DNA of 64,000 bases from assembly GCA_003993805.1 (NCBI GenBank), contig RSEF01000003.1, positions 63,599,365-63,663,364 on the forward strand, written 5' to 3'. The notes under the pieces are model-generated. The model did no database searches. It was not told the DNA's origin and saw nothing but the letters and a program-made list of their open reading frames with translations. The stretch is from Himantopus leucocephalus (taxonomy: Eukaryota; Chordata; Aves; Charadriiformes; Recurvirostridae). Below are positions 1 to 11,790 of this stretch, piece after piece (within the stretch, counting starts at the first letter, position 1; each line of letters begins with the position of its first letter). Made by a program: the position numbers and the translations under genes.

Positions 1-225
1 AAAGCTCAAGCGTATTGTAGGTATTAAGTACTTTAATCCTGAAAGTTAATTTAAAAAACAAACAAACATACGTGCATACATTAGAAGACTGTCTTCATCC
101 CTTTGAGTGAGAAAGAAATAATCAGAAGTGACATCCTCGGCTTCCTGTTTTATCATGCTGAGTCTAAAGCTTAGATAAATATGCATGAATGGGTGCAAAG
201 TAAATCAAAGCAGCTCTCCACTCAC
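1..225 (-). other. AKAP13: partial intron downstream of the RRHS exon
   Basis: On the minus strand this follows the GTGAGT donor at 225-220. It is AT-rich sequence with no further exon visible. The next AKAP13 exon, expected to begin with one base completing a serine codon, must lie outside the window to the left. Confidence 0.8.
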
Positions 226-569
226 CTCCTCTGATTTATTTCTGCTTCGTTGGTGGCATTCTTCCCTGGCCCCCAACTGTGTCGACGGAAAGGTGACAGT
301 GGCCGCATGGAGTTTCGTAAGACGGAGGAATGAGCGGGCACATCCGTGATACTGTCCAGCTCCTCTTCCTTCTCTCCTCCCTCTGTGGCCACCATGTTTG
401 TGCAGCTGCCATCCAGGCTGTGCCTGTCCTTGGGCTGGATGAAGTTCACCGTCGGCGGGAAGGGAAGGGATGTGTCGCTGCCCAGGGATGAGTTCCTCTC
501 CAGGGACATGGTGTCATCTGCAGAGGAACTGGAGCTGGTGACATCGCATGCAGAATGCTCCTCTTCAGG
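226..569 (-). CDS. AKAP13: AKAP13 internal exon, serine-rich linker with RRHS PKA site
   Basis: This exon encodes about 114 residues of the linker that precedes the C1 and DH-PH Rho-GEF module. It opens with PEEEHSACD, continues with a Ser-rich run and GSDTSL, then KDRHSLDG, an acidic stretch (KEEELDSITDVPAHSSVLR) and SPFRRHSWGPGKN. The last block is almost identical to mammalian AKAP13. RRHS (bases 287-276) is a PKA consensus. In the human protein I take it to be the serine (S1565) whose phosphorylation recruits 14-3-3 and dampens Rho-GEF activity. The acceptor is a pyrimidine-rich tract ending ccgcagcag; the donor is AGGAG|gtgagt. The exon starts in phase 0 and ends in phase 2, as 344 nt requires. 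The acceptor is a NAGNAG, so 572 is an alternative start that adds one Gln. The mid-exon segment replacing human SQILKPNRSRD is diverged (PFPPTVNFIQP). Gene identity is very secure. Confidence 0.96.
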
Positions 570-575
570 CTGCTG
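567..575 (-). promoter_or_regulatory. AKAP13: NAGNAG tandem splice acceptor
   Basis: Reading the minus strand, the intron ends ...ttatccgcagCAG followed by CCTGAAGAG. Either AG can be used. The proximal one (exon from 572) adds a CAG Gln codon before PEEEH; the distal one (exon from 569) matches the human junction K|PEEEH as I remember it. Both keep the frame. Actual usage cannot be told from sequence. Confidence 0.7.
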
Positions 576-607
576 CGGATAAGAAAAATTAAAAATATAT
601 TAAAGTA

Positions 608-747
608 GAATCATAGACTGGTTTGGGTTGGAAGGGACCTTCAAAGATCATGTAGTCCGACCCCCCTGCCACGGGCAGGGACTTCGTTCCCTGGATCAGG
701 TTGCTCAAAGCCCCATCCAACCTGGCCTTGAACACTTTCAATGAAGT
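608..747 (-). mobile_element. CR1 LINE 3'-end fragment
   Basis: Reads gaatcatagactggtttgg, ttggaagggacctt, gatcatgtagtcc, ccccctgccacgggcaggg, then ggttgctcaaagccccatccaacctggccttgaacac. This is the reverse complement of the avian CR1 3' end, whose tail is an ATTCTATGATT-type repeat. The element is therefore inserted in minus orientation and 5'-truncated, as is usual. It is modestly diverged and ends about 36 bp upstream of the exon acceptor on the minus strand. Confidence 0.93.
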
Positions 748-3074
748 GAATATATTTAACATTTTAAATAAATGGAAATACTTTATATTTCACACGAGCT
801 GAGAGATTTCCTAGTTGATAGCATGAGGCAAATTTACCATCACAGAAGTGAGACTTTTTCCTCTGGTTTCATAAGAGGCTGAAACGCTCTACAGAGCAAT
901 CTCCTCCACCCCACAAGTCCCTGGTCACCATAACCCTGGGCTCCCAGCTCAGGTCCCCTGCCTGCCTTCCCCTCTCCAGTTCCACATTTCATCCTGCACA
1001 GCTAATCCCGCTCCTCTCACCATTTCTGGCTGAACCTGTTATCAGTTAGGGTGCCACAAAATTGCCAAAGGTTTACAGAGATCGATTAATGAGGAACTGG
1101 GTCATCACGACTCTTGATGACAACCTCCAGCCTCTCCTGTGGGACCCGGGATGGGTTTGTAGCTCTCAGCCGTGAGAGCTCAAGGGCAACATACTGTTCC
1201 AATGCATCACACAGCACAAAAGGAACAACTAGTCAGTAGTAGAAAACAGACAGCAAAAAATAAAAGCTTAAATCCCCGTCCCCCACTACTTTCCACCAAG
1301 CAGAAAGTCACTGCCAGGGTTTGCAGCATTTTTCAAATCCAACTGTAATTGCAAAACATCATTCCACAGGATCAGCCGCCCTGTATTAAAGGTCTCGAGT
1401 CATACTGCAATTTTCTGGTTTAGTTTGCTCCAAAAGCAGTAATTGGAAGCCAAACTGGTTCTCTTTGGCCAAAGGCCACATGCTGACCATACGGCCCGAG
1501 AAGACCCTGTGCGCATTCCGTGTTCCCTGTGGCTAGCACAAAAAAAGACACAAGCATCTCTCTGACATCACCTTCAGTCTGAAACGGTGTTTGCCCCGAG
1601 AGGCTGACGTGGGAGGTTTCAATTTATTCTCCTGCACAGCCCTGCACTGTACCATTTAAAATAACAACAGGCAGAACGATCTGTCAGATCATATATAATA
1701 GACTATTCAGCAAAGCCACAGCGGTTAATTGCCGTCAAATAGCAGGCTCGGTGGGTCTCAGCAGAGGCTGAGCGCCCAAGGAGCTGCAGGCTGTCAGCTC
1801 TCATTCGGCAGAAGACAACGGGCTACAAACTCCCGCTGTCAGAAGGACGAGGTGGGCATCGAAAGCCACGCAGGGCAGGGTGGACGGGAGCGGTGCTGCC
1901 CCGCGGCAGTCCTCACCTCGGATCCCACCGCCCTGACTGCCTTCAAGCCCGGCAGCGTTAAATGCTCCAGACACTTCTGCTTTCCTGTGCTTTTTTTTGA
2001 CTGTCACACATTATAAGGTAAAAGCTTCTTCTTGAACTGAATAAAAAGAAACTGAGATGTTCAAAAAGTATTCTAATCAAATATCTCACTATTTAGAGGG
2101 AAGCCCTGTTTCAGGTTTGGCTATTTTTTATTCTTATTTCGGTTTAACAGGTACACAATAATGTTCCTACGGTGGTTTAAATAAATGCTGTCACACTATT
2201 TTCCCTCTCCCATCCATCAAAGAAAAAAGAGAGAAAAAAAAAAAGACAGCATCCACAGTACACCGCCGAAGTACAATATACCTTTTAAACACAAAATATT
2301 AAAAAACCCCACTAAAAATATATCCCTCCAAAAGCATTCATTTCATGGTAAGGAAGGACAAATATTAATGGTGAATTTGTGTAAATACTTTAATAGCAGA
2401 CTAATACTGTAAATGTAAAGCATTGGATTTGACATGTACTTAAATAGGAAGTGTAGGTTAAAACACTCTCGTTTCAGAGAAAACTGAAACGGATGCCTGG
2501 TGAAGTTTTTGATGACATTTGGCATTATTCAAGATAATCTGATATTTGTGTGAGTCATGATGAGAGTTTACTGAATTGCTTAAATCCAGACAAATTAAGT
2601 AGTCGTTATGTGGATAATACTCCTTCAGTAGAGGAAACTGTCTGCTTCGCTTTTCTGAGACGCAGGAAAATACTGTTAGACATTCAGGCAGCACAGCGGA
2701 GGAGAGAGGACTACCCGCCAGCTGTACAGTGGAAGGACAGGACAGTTTGGAAACATTAAATTTGGATGCAAATCTCGCAACAACAATGCAGAACATCAAA
2801 TTATATAGGGGGGAATTAAGAGTAAAAAGAGGAATTTTTATTTCCCAGATGAGAATAGTGCTCCAGTTTAAAATGCAGAACAAAAACTGCTTCCCTAGCA
2901 GAGAAGATTTAGCGTTTCTGTTGTAAAGTGCAGTTCAAAGAGAAATTTGAAAAAAGTGAAATATATTTGGTCCGTTTTAACTTTTACCTTGAGCATGACA
3001 CTGACTCCAGAACACAATAAACAGTTCCCTTGAACTTGTGGCCCACGCTTATTCCTTTAAAAATACCGTCGCCA

Positions 3075-3214
3075 TTTTTTTTTTTTTTTTTGAAACAAAA
3101 CAAAATAGTTAATATGGAAGAACAGGCCCCTGTCTGCAAAACGCCGAGTGTGGCTGACACACCTATATCGAAACACCTATATTGTAGCCACCTCNAAAAA
3201 AAAAAAAAAAAAAA
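3075..3214. repeat. poly-T and poly-A homopolymers around a single N
   Basis: A T run at about 3075-3091 is followed about 100 bp later by N at 3195 and an A run at 3196-3214. The N within a homopolymer boundary is most likely an assembly join, so the length is unreliable. Confidence 0.8.
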
Positions 3215-4930
3215 AGCTATCTGGCCAAGTGCCAAGTAAATATTCATTGCTCTTTAATCCTATTTGAGTTAGAAAAGACCCTGTTTGCAGAACAGAAATG
3301 GTTCTCTAATGTGTTCTTTTCCTACAGGAAAAATGAAACATTAAGGAAATACTAATTTTTTTTAAGTTAGGTTTGCTGCATTGCACCTCAGTGAATCGCA
3401 CCCTTAACTGTCACCATAAAACTCATGGCTGAAATGAGCCTTTACAGACATACGTTAATGGGCACTTTCTTTGCTCTCAGAAACAATACTTGGTGAGAAG
3501 CTAGCAACGGAAAAATGAGAGAAGGAATACAAAGTGAGTTTTCTGAGAAAGAAGGTATGTATTTCATGAATAGCGATAAGAGAAATCACCAGGATGGTGG
3601 GGGTATGAGGTAACTTCTTCAACTAAATCCCTCCATCCATAGGAGGTCTTGATAAGTGGAATTAAAATGTTCTTTCAATAATTTTCGTGATGACAACACT
3701 CAAAGTGCTGAGACACAAACTTTCTCTGTCCCCTGATCTTCCCTGTAACAGAGATGTTAAAGGTGTTATTTAAAAAAAAAAAAGGTGTATTTAAAAAAAA
3801 AAAATAAAACAAACAAAAAAAGAAGATGACAAACATTAAACCCTGGCATCCTGAGGTTTATTTGACATACCATTACACAAAAGGAGTCAACATCTTTGGT
3901 TGGCTCGATATATAATCTAGCAGAGTCATTTTTTTTATTTGGACTTGCCTATGGCTCCAGGCTCCCTAAAATTAACCTCAATAGTGGCCAACTATTAATA
4001 ATTTATCATAATTTTATGATATGAAGTGGAGGAGTCTTCCCCTGCTGAAAGCCTCTCTCTTCAAACTTTTATTCCCTCAGGTTTGGTTGTTTTTTTCATG
4101 GTTGTTGGGTTTTTGTGTGTTTGTTTGGGTTTTTTTCAAAGAAACAATAATTCTGAAAAAAACCCCAAATGCAAAATATTTATGTATTTGTGCACTTCCT
4201 TGAGCAAACCAAAACAAAGGCAGAAATTAAACAGAATTCAAGGGGTTGAGTTGCAACCCCTTCCTTTGACAATGATCTGTGGGTTCCTGACTTCCCAAGG
4301 GCCTTTCGTCTGAATCATTTCCCAAGAGGCACATTAAAAAACTTCCCAGTAACACTGAATTTCGGTGGCAGGTTAAAAGTTAAGATGAGCAAAGCGTATG
4401 GGCTACGCCCCAGGACGTTGCCAGACGATTGTGAGAAATGACCTTATGCAGCATTAATCATTCAAGGAGGGGGGTGTTGCAAAGCCTGCCCAGATGGCTG
4501 TCTGAGACGGAGAAGGAAAAGCAGGATGACGAGGACATGGGAATGAAGCGCTGACGCAAAAAAAATGAAACATTTTGCTGAAGCCTTAGACCTCCCGTTG
4601 GAAGCGATTTCTGGATTTCAGCGACAGCCTCTGAAGTCTGAAAAAACAAGTCAGGTTTTAGTGCTGAAGCTCTCTGAACCTGGCAGCTCACGTTGCGCAG
4701 CTCAGCACGCGTCCTTCAGAGCAAAAATAAAACCCAGGAGACAAGCACAGGAGACGGCAAGGAGAGCATCCACTGAACACCAGGGACAGTTTAAGGTACC
4801 TGCAGATTTTGTGACCCCACAGACCACAATTCTTCATGGTCCTGGGCTTAAAATCTATGAATTTCAAGTGATGTCTATGGAAGCAGCCCAAAGACCCTGG
4901 ACAGACAATGGCTTGCTCTTCCTAAATTTC

Positions 4931-4988
4931 TTTTAACAGAAAGAGGAGCGATTTAACAATCTTCGTTTAACAGAAGAGGAGCGATTTA
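4931..4988. repeat. short tandem duplication, period about 35 bp
   Basis: The segment tttaacagaaagaggagcga at 4931 recurs as tttaacagaagaggagcgat from about 4965, differing by one A. It lies in an intron and has no evident function. Confidence 0.75.
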
Positions 4989-7227
4989 TACAATAAAAAA
5001 CAACTCCAATAGATGAAAGTTCAACTCTTGCTCCATACAACGGGGAAACCAGAACAGGACTAGTAACAACAATAATCATCATGACACCGAAAGGTTTGAG
5101 ATCCTGTTTTTCTTCATAAACATGATCTCTCTTCCCAATTTGATAATGGAAATTGTACTATTTAATAGGTTTATAACTAGCCAACTACAATCAAGACATG
5201 CATCTTCTAATATTTTTCAGAAGAAAGATTACATCTAGCGCTTATTTTAGCGGTTATTAAAAATATTTAATAACTTGCATTTCTACCAGCTGGGCTCAGG
5301 AGCCTTTAAAAAAAAAAAAGACTGAGTTAAGGAACAAGCTCACAACACTAAACTAGTGTCTCTGATCCTTCTAGAAATAACTTTAACTGTAGAAAAGGTA
5401 CTCAAATAAATTCTGAGAAAGGAGACAAGGAATTGAGCTAGTCAGCAAAGCAGAGACAAAAAAAGCGACTAAGGTTGAGATTAGCTTTGAATAACTTCCT
5501 AAACTCAACTCAGGAACCTTTTGAACCCACTCGTAGACGAAGTCTGCAATCCACCACATAATGAGAACAATGCAAAGGCTGCCAAATTAAGAAATACCCT
5601 TTCTACAAAGAAAATAATTTCCTCCCTCTGCCCGCTCTCCACTGGCAATTGAAGATCTGCTTTCCCCACCACCTCCTCTTCTTCCCTGCACCATCCCTAC
5701 CACACTGCACTATCTATTCTTTTTAAGTTTTAATTTTTCTTTCTCATCTTTGGAGAAGGAAACTTTCCACATAAGAAAGGGAAAAAGTTTAAATTCTGTA
5801 CAATACAAAATTTACTGTGTTCCCACAGCACTCTTCTCTCACGCATCCCCATGCAAGCATTAAATCAGGCTCAAATGGCAGTCGGCTGTCATAATTCGTA
5901 CCACTCTACAAGAGAAAATCGAAGACAGTCTTCTGCTCTGCCAAACAGCCTTATATTCTCACAATCCAGGGTCCCCCATCACTTTGAGAGTAAGATGGGA
6001 AAGGGTGAGGCTGGTGAGCTCTGTGCCCTACCACATGCATTAAGGATGACTTTACTGTTCATTTATAGCACATGAGATCACTTAGCCTGGGCTGTGGTGT
6101 TTCCCGTCCCGCTGGAAAATATTCACCATCATCTGATTTGATTTAAGCAAACAGAATTTTGTTTCATTAAATACATTTCCCTGAAAGCAAGTGTGAAACC
6201 TACTCTGAAAGTTTAGTTTTTCAGAGCAGGAACCACGCCTGCGCAAACAGGTAAGCTGGAGCTGAACCTAAGCGTGCCACGTCGCGGAGCTGAGGCCAGC
6301 AGTGATGGCTGCTCTAAGGAACGCTCACGTCCTCTTTCATTCTGCATCACTTTCTTCTTTCTGGGTGCTTTGTCATCACCTAATTATGGCAAGAAGAATA
6401 TAAATTGCCAGCAAGACGATTCTTAAAAAGCAAAACCTAATCACCTTCCGAATAAATTCAGGCTGCTCTGATGCAGCCAGGAAAATACGGATGCTAAAGG
6501 GAGGCATCCTCTGTCCAGGAGGCTGACGCTCGATCTCAGGTATCACCCACTCCTCCTTCCACTTCTCAGCCATAAGCAACACAAAGGGCACAGGGATGAC
6601 TAAGGTTAGCAATGATTTGTGTTGTTGATTTTAAGCAAACCTGAAAACATTTTCCTTCTACTTGCACGCAAAAAGGCATTATAGTTATGTCGCCTAGGCA
6701 ACAAAACTATTCATTGGAATTGGCCTTAAGTATTTAGAGTGAGTGTTTCCTTCCTATTCAGGGAGTCACACTGAATTCACAGAAAAACACTGGTTCCTCT
6801 GAGAATTACAGTATATGACTCTGAAAGTGTCAGTGCAGAGGTCATCGTTTGCTGGAGAAAAGCTCTTTGTTACATCAGTCAAACATGGCTTTCATACCAT
6901 CTGTGCAATCCCTAATGGCCTTGCAAGGAAATTCACCTTTTCAACTGTTCCTCTAGCACCTGATTTACTTTTGGACAGTCAAAATCGCTTTCATCTTTTT
7001 AACAGCGGGGGCTGCACGGTTTTTGGAATACTGCTGCAAGTAAATACATCCCTCATGTTGCTGCGTCTGCAGAGAGGACCAAATCCTTCCCATCTATTCC
7101 GTTCCAGGATAATCGCTTCCAGGTTTCTAACTCACCAGTGAAACCAGGGTGATCTGCATTCGCAGTACACGTTTATTGAATCAGGACTTAGAGCTTTTTT
7201 AACCATATCCCAACCAGGCTTTCCTAC

Positions 7228-7364
7228 CTTTCCAAAGACAAGGTCTTCCATCCCATCACCAGGCAAGGGGAAGAGGTCAGACTCGCTCCCGGACTCTCTT
7301 TTAAGGACACCCTGCGACGAGGCACAGACGCTATTCAGCCCATCCTCCAAGAAGTTTTCACATT
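7228..7364 (-). CDS. AKAP13: AKAP13 internal exon, QGVLKRESGS block
   Basis: 137 nt, 45 codons plus two bases that complete a Glu codon begun by the previous exon. The spliced product reads SP-ECENFLEDGLNSVCASS, then QGVLKRESGSESDLFPLPGDGMEDLVFGK. Human AKAP13 has SPECENFLDVGL, QGVLKRESGSDSDLF and DDMDSIIFPK at the same place. The acceptor is tttgctcccgtag|AATGTG and the donor is GGAAAG|gtaggaaag. The exon ends in phase 0, matching the phase-0 start of the next exon. KRES-S-SD is a strongly conserved, basophilic-kinase-like and CK2-like patch, but no function is assigned to it here. The open frame runs through both splice sites, so the boundaries rest on consensus sites and phase agreement. 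Confidence 0.95.
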
Positions 7365-8459
7365 CTACGGGAGCAAAGCAGAAAGAGTTACGGTCTGATG
7401 CTTTCTGCAGCATCCATACATCCAACTCGCGTACGCTCGGTAAATTCGAGGATTTAAAAGCAACAGTAAACACAGCTTTATAAATTGTGTTCACCTCCCA
7501 AAACTGTGCCTGCGCATTTTCAAAGAATTTATTCAAGAGTTTAAAACTCCTTTTAATGCATCATCGAAGCACATGGCGCAAACAGAAATTCTGCATTAAA
7601 AAGTCATATATGCTTGTGCTGATCAATATGCTATAAATCAGGTACCCCACACTGAGGATAACAGGATGTTTCCCCTCAATTGCAGCAGCTGCAAAATCAG
7701 ATTCATATTCAATAAATGTAGAAATATAACTTGACAATATTTGCTTTCTTTCTCAATTAAAGAATCAATTCCCTCTAAATCCCAAGGTGCTTTTAATGCA
7801 TATTGGGACGATTGTTTCATTCCTTCTTCTATACTTCAGTGGAAAAGCACCAGTATGACTTCCATGACAAGCTTTACTTTTTTAAGATTCAAAAATTAAG
7901 TGTTTTCTAAAAATTCTCAGCTTTCATAACGCCTGACATTGAAATATAAGCGTATTGCATCTTTTTTTCCTAAAGTGCTTCCAGCTGTTTGTATCGGGGT
8001 GATCAGCAGCAGAGAAATAGACTACAGCCACCGAGAAAGCCCTTCCTTTCCAAAAACCTTAACAGACATGTATTTGCATAAAAAATGCCTGTATATCATT
8101 CCATTTGTTCAGCCTTCAGGCAAAGGTATAATGACAATTTTGGCAGTAATTGAACATTCTTTTCTCCCAGCTCAAAATATTTTCTGATTATTAGTATTTT
8201 TTTAGAGAAGAAAGGTGTTATTTTGCAACCTGCTCTAACTAAACGGATACAAAACACGTTTAGCTCCCCAGAGAGGAACCAAGGCACTAAAATGTTGTTT
8301 CGCTCTTAAATTACGCCTGACGAACTCCATCCTTGGCTATGTCAGCCTTACACATCCAGGCAACAACGAGAGGTTTGGGTAGCTCGAAACCACCTTTTCC
8401 CCTTCCCCATCCTTAACCTGCTCCTGACAGCAGCTCTCAAACAGCCCAGCCACAGCCCA

Positions 8460-9300
8460 GCCGATGGGAGCGAGCCACTGTCGGAGGAAATAATGTTAAT
8501 TTATTGACGGCCGCGGGGTTGTCCCCGTTTCGGGCACAGGGGAGCCGAAACCAGTCGGAAACCCCATTACCCTGAGGAGGAGTTTCCACACGGTGGAGAA
8601 TTGGAAAAGCACTTATTGGAGGCGGTGTGGCTGCTCCCTGGTCCTGGTCCCCTTTCGGTAAACCTGGAAAATCTGACCTGCTTTTCCATCACCGAGGGGG
8701 AGAAGGGAGGGGGAAGAGACGAAGGGAGGGGGGGAGGTGGGGGGAAAGAAGGGAAAAGCGAAGAAGAGCCGTAGAGGCCGTGAGGGAGCGAGCCAGGGTG
8801 CCGGCTGTCCAGCTGGCAGCCGGCAGAGCGTGTCCACAGCCCAGACTGAAAAACAAAGGGGCTCGAGCCACGTTCCAGTGGAAAATCAGCGGGGACGATC
8901 CAGATGCGCCAAGGGACGGATACCTCGCCCCGATGATAAATCACCAGAGGCAGCAAAAGGCTCTGCAGGAGCCTCCGAGGGACAGAGGAGATGAAGCGGC
9001 GGGGAGGGACGATGAGGAACAGGGTGCTGGGGACACCCACACCCCCCAAACCCTCTCTTCCCTCCCCTCTCCTTTATTTTTGGTTGTCTGGGGGGAGTGT
9101 CTTCCCCCCCTCCTTTTCTCAGTTAGCTCATTGGGTTTGTTCTCTTTGCTTTAAACTGCAGAGGCGTTGCACAGCGCTGAGCTCCGTCTCCCCCAGACGT
9201 GACCTGGGGAGCCCCGGTGAGAGCACTGCCACGACGAGGGGACGGTGACTCCCACCACACATCCGTCCCCGCTCGCTGGGTCGATAGCGCGGCTCTGCTT
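8460..9300. promoter_or_regulatory. CpG-enriched intronic block, possible regulatory element
   Basis: By eye this holds roughly 45-50 CpG dinucleotides in 840 bp, against an intron background that is mostly AT-rich and CpG-poor. It includes gacggccgcggggttg near 8507 and cgctcgctgggtcgatagcgc near 9270, plus a purine-rich G-run tract at 8690-8760. It lies just upstream, in the transcript direction, of the QGVLKRESGS exon. An internal promoter or enhancer is possible, but I found no first exon in the right phase. Confidence 0.35.
8690..8760 (+). repeat. purine-rich G-run tract
   Basis: A G/A-only stretch with many runs of three to seven G (ggggg, ggg, ggggg, ggggggg, gggggg). It has G-quadruplex potential on the plus strand. 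Confidence 0.6.
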
Positions 9301-11238
9301 ATCCGCTCCTCTCTATGGAGGTGCAGGCGAAAAATACAGTGATGATGGCAACACACCTCTGCACGTAATATAGAGGCAAAAAATATGTTTTTATATACTA
9401 AAAAGCCCCAGGAAGAAAATTTCCAAGAAATTCTTTTACGTATATTTTCCAAAGCCTCATGTCCTCCAAGACAGAGCTGAGCCCTCCAATCCCAGGCTGA
9501 TAGCTACGTATCCGCCACACTCCTCCAGGCATTTCACTTCAAAACCACTGACAGAGAATGAGAAGCTACGGTTTCTGGAGGTACCTTCTGAGATTTGAGG
9601 ACTCTATCCTTACAAGCGTTTTCAGCGGGATTATTCAGCAGGTGAAAAAGCTCTAATTCCCCATCAAGTTGTGTATTTTTAAGTCAGCCCCATTATGACA
9701 GCTACTGGTTTTACTGCTGTTAGGTGTTGCCAGATTTTTCTTGCGCTCTCTGCCCTGCACGGCACCACAGCGCAGCTGGAGGGATGCATGTGCTGTACCA
9801 ACGTTACTTCTAGAAAGCTCAGAACCTGCAGAGCCTGAGATCTTCCTGCTGCTTCAGTCCAACCGGAGAGCACATAAATCAACTTAAAAACCTGCCTCTT
9901 TGCGCTTCCATTACAGACATGAATACTATAATCATTGATATATATTTGTATATAGGGCTACTGGATTACCTAATTAATATTATATTTCTCTAGCATGATA
10001 TTGCATTAGATAATTAGTAAGTATCTAACTGATATTGATCCATATGAATACATGATTATAGACCTGGCAAGTCAAATGAGCGCATGTCATTTTGCAGCCA
10101 AACAGAGTGCAGCTAACTCTTGCCTGAAGCGTAAAAATATCCTGCCAAGAGGCAAGGGATGTGGGGACACAACTGGGAAAGAAGCAGCATGGTGATACCA
10201 CAGGTTGTCCTGTAAAACACTCTTGAAAACAGTTATTCACTGTTTACGACTATTCTAAACAGACCACTATTTTTTTTTAATAAAAAAGCACTTATTTAAA
10301 TTGGATGGGAGCTAGAACTTCTACCTAGAATGAAGCCCTCAGGTCAGTCACCCACATTATTCCTTCTTAGCCTACACTCTGAAAAGACTGGGTTTGAATT
10401 TCACATCGACACTCAGTGATTCAATCCCTGTTTTTCTTTCAAGTCTCTTGGATAAATTGAAGGCGATTCAGGTGAGACCCCTCCTCGTAATGACAGCGAG
10501 GCAGAAGTGTCCCCTTGTCCTGGTTTGAGGTAAAACAGGACCCTCTATGATCAGTCCAAGCCAAGTCACTATTCAGGGCCCTGATAAATTATTCTATTTG
10601 TTTTGAACATGCATAACTCAATGAAAGGAAATGCTTTTTTTTTCTTATCTTGGACGCCAACCCCTCTTTGAAACTTGCCCAGACAAGATTTTTCTGTCCC
10701 AGTGGAAGAGCCAGAAAGTACCAGCCAGCACGCAGGGCCGGGAGCTCGGCATGGCTGGTGGGCAGGGTGTGGGAATGATGGCTCTGAACCACCTTCCTGC
10801 TTCCTGAAGCCTGGAAATCATGGGAACTTTCAGGAGGGGAAAAAAAATACAATAAAATCAAGCCACTGATTTGGATCTAAATCTGGATTCAGAGTATGAA
10901 TTTCTGATTGTACTATCATTATGGCTAGAAACCACGTCTGTGTCCTCCATCACACTTTTAAAGTTTATTTATAAAAATAAGTAAAAAAACCCAAAATACT
11001 GAAGTACTTCAAAATGCGAAATTACTTAAGAAGGTGACACACCACACAGCTCACTGCAAGTCAAGTGCTGCAACCATGTGCTACCAATGACTCACGGCAG
11101 ATTCATTACACATTTTCTTTAGTTTACGTATTTTGCTAGAGGCGAGTTTGTCAAAAATGAGAAAAAAAAAGAAGTAAAGAAAAGGTGAGGAGAATCGCAG
11201 GGCTGCTCGTCTGGAGCTGCCACCGGCACGCTGCTCAC

Positions 11239-11320
11239 CTGGAGACTCCCGCGTCCGCTTGCGTTCCAGCAGGGAAGAATCGGGACATGGCTCCAGCGAA
11301 CACCAGCTTTCGCGGTTTAT
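11239..11320 (-). CDS. AKAP13: AKAP13 small internal exon, INRESWC block
   Basis: 82 nt, 27 codons plus one base. It encodes INRESWCSLEPCPDSSLLE followed by RKRTRESP. Human AKAP13 reads INRENWCTIEPCPDAASLL then ASKQSP at this place, so this is a clear orthologous exon with a 2-3 residue length change in its basic tail. The acceptor is ctggtctgtttttcag|ATAAAC and the donor is TCTCCAG|gtgagc. It begins in phase 0 and its final G joins AA from the next exon to give Glu, rebuilding SPEC exactly as in mammals. It sits 31.6 kb from the preceding exon. Because it starts in phase 0, any upstream alternative first exon ending on a complete codon could feed into it. Confidence 0.95.
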
Positions 11321-11569
11321 CTGAAAAACAGACCAGAGCAAATCAAAGAAATGCGACTCTCGCTAACATCCCTCTTAAGCCTCTTCTGCAATGTCACTGC
11401 AGATATATAGTTATGGCTTAAGTTTGTCCCAATAATAAAAACCTTAAAAGTAACTTAGGACTTTTTTCTTTTTTAGCATCACTAAACAAACCATTAAAAT
11501 ATGCCAAAAAGATTATTTCTCCGTGGAAAGTATGATTTCAAGGTGGCTCCCACTCAAGGCAGGAGTTCA

Positions 11570-11790
11570 GAGGGAGGATGAGCCAGCGTTTAAGCTACTA
11601 GTTGAGGATTGAAGAAACCTGGCTTCAGTTCTCACTTCCATTTGTAGCGGCACTGCAGGCAAGTTCCTCCCCTGCTTTACACCTCGGTTCACTATCCACA
11701 GAACAGCAATTCCTTACCACCCATATTGCTGAAGACATAATTACTTTAAAGACAGTAAGGCGCTCTGATAATGTGGAAACGAGGGCTAGG
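11570..11790 (+). mobile_element. MIR-like CORE-SINE remnant
   Basis: Reads aaacctggcttcagttctca, gcactgcaggcaagttcctc, acctcggttcactatccaca, then aagacagtaaggcgctctga. This follows the order of the MIR consensus: cctgggttc, ggcaagt, ctcagtttcctcatctgt, taaagcgctttga. It is highly diverged, as expected of an ancient amniote SINE. The call is by pattern only, with no alignment score. Confidence 0.55.

Larger units (their letters stand above)
570..7227 (-). other. AKAP13: AKAP13 intron, 6.7 kb
   Basis: GT-AG intron between the exons at 7228-7364 and 226-569 (donor gtaggaaag at 7227). It holds one CR1 fragment near its 3' end (608-747), poly-T and poly-A runs around a single N at 3195, A-rich low-complexity patches at 3770-3825, and a short tandem duplication at 4931-4988. 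I see no other exon. The open frames here are short, lack splice sites in phase with neighbours, and resemble no known protein. Confidence 0.8.
7365..11238 (-). other. AKAP13: AKAP13 intron, 3.9 kb
   Basis: GT-AG intron (donor gtgagcagc at 11238, acceptor ending tag at 7365). It includes a GC-rich, CpG-enriched block at 8460-9300 and AT-rich stretches at 9940-10040 and 10960-11000. No additional exon is recognisable. Confidence 0.8.

Noticed and set aside
8567..9154. Open frames on both strands in the CpG-enriched block (160 and 175 codons)
   Set aside because: Low-complexity Pro/Ser- or Arg/Gly-rich translations. The minus-strand frame ends near a possible GT donor, but the phase (2) does not fit the next exon, which needs one preceding base.
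10515..10550. tgtcctggtttgaggtaaaa, reminiscent of an avian LTR edge
   Set aside because: Only one short phrase is similar. No partner LTR, primer-binding site or internal sequence is seen.
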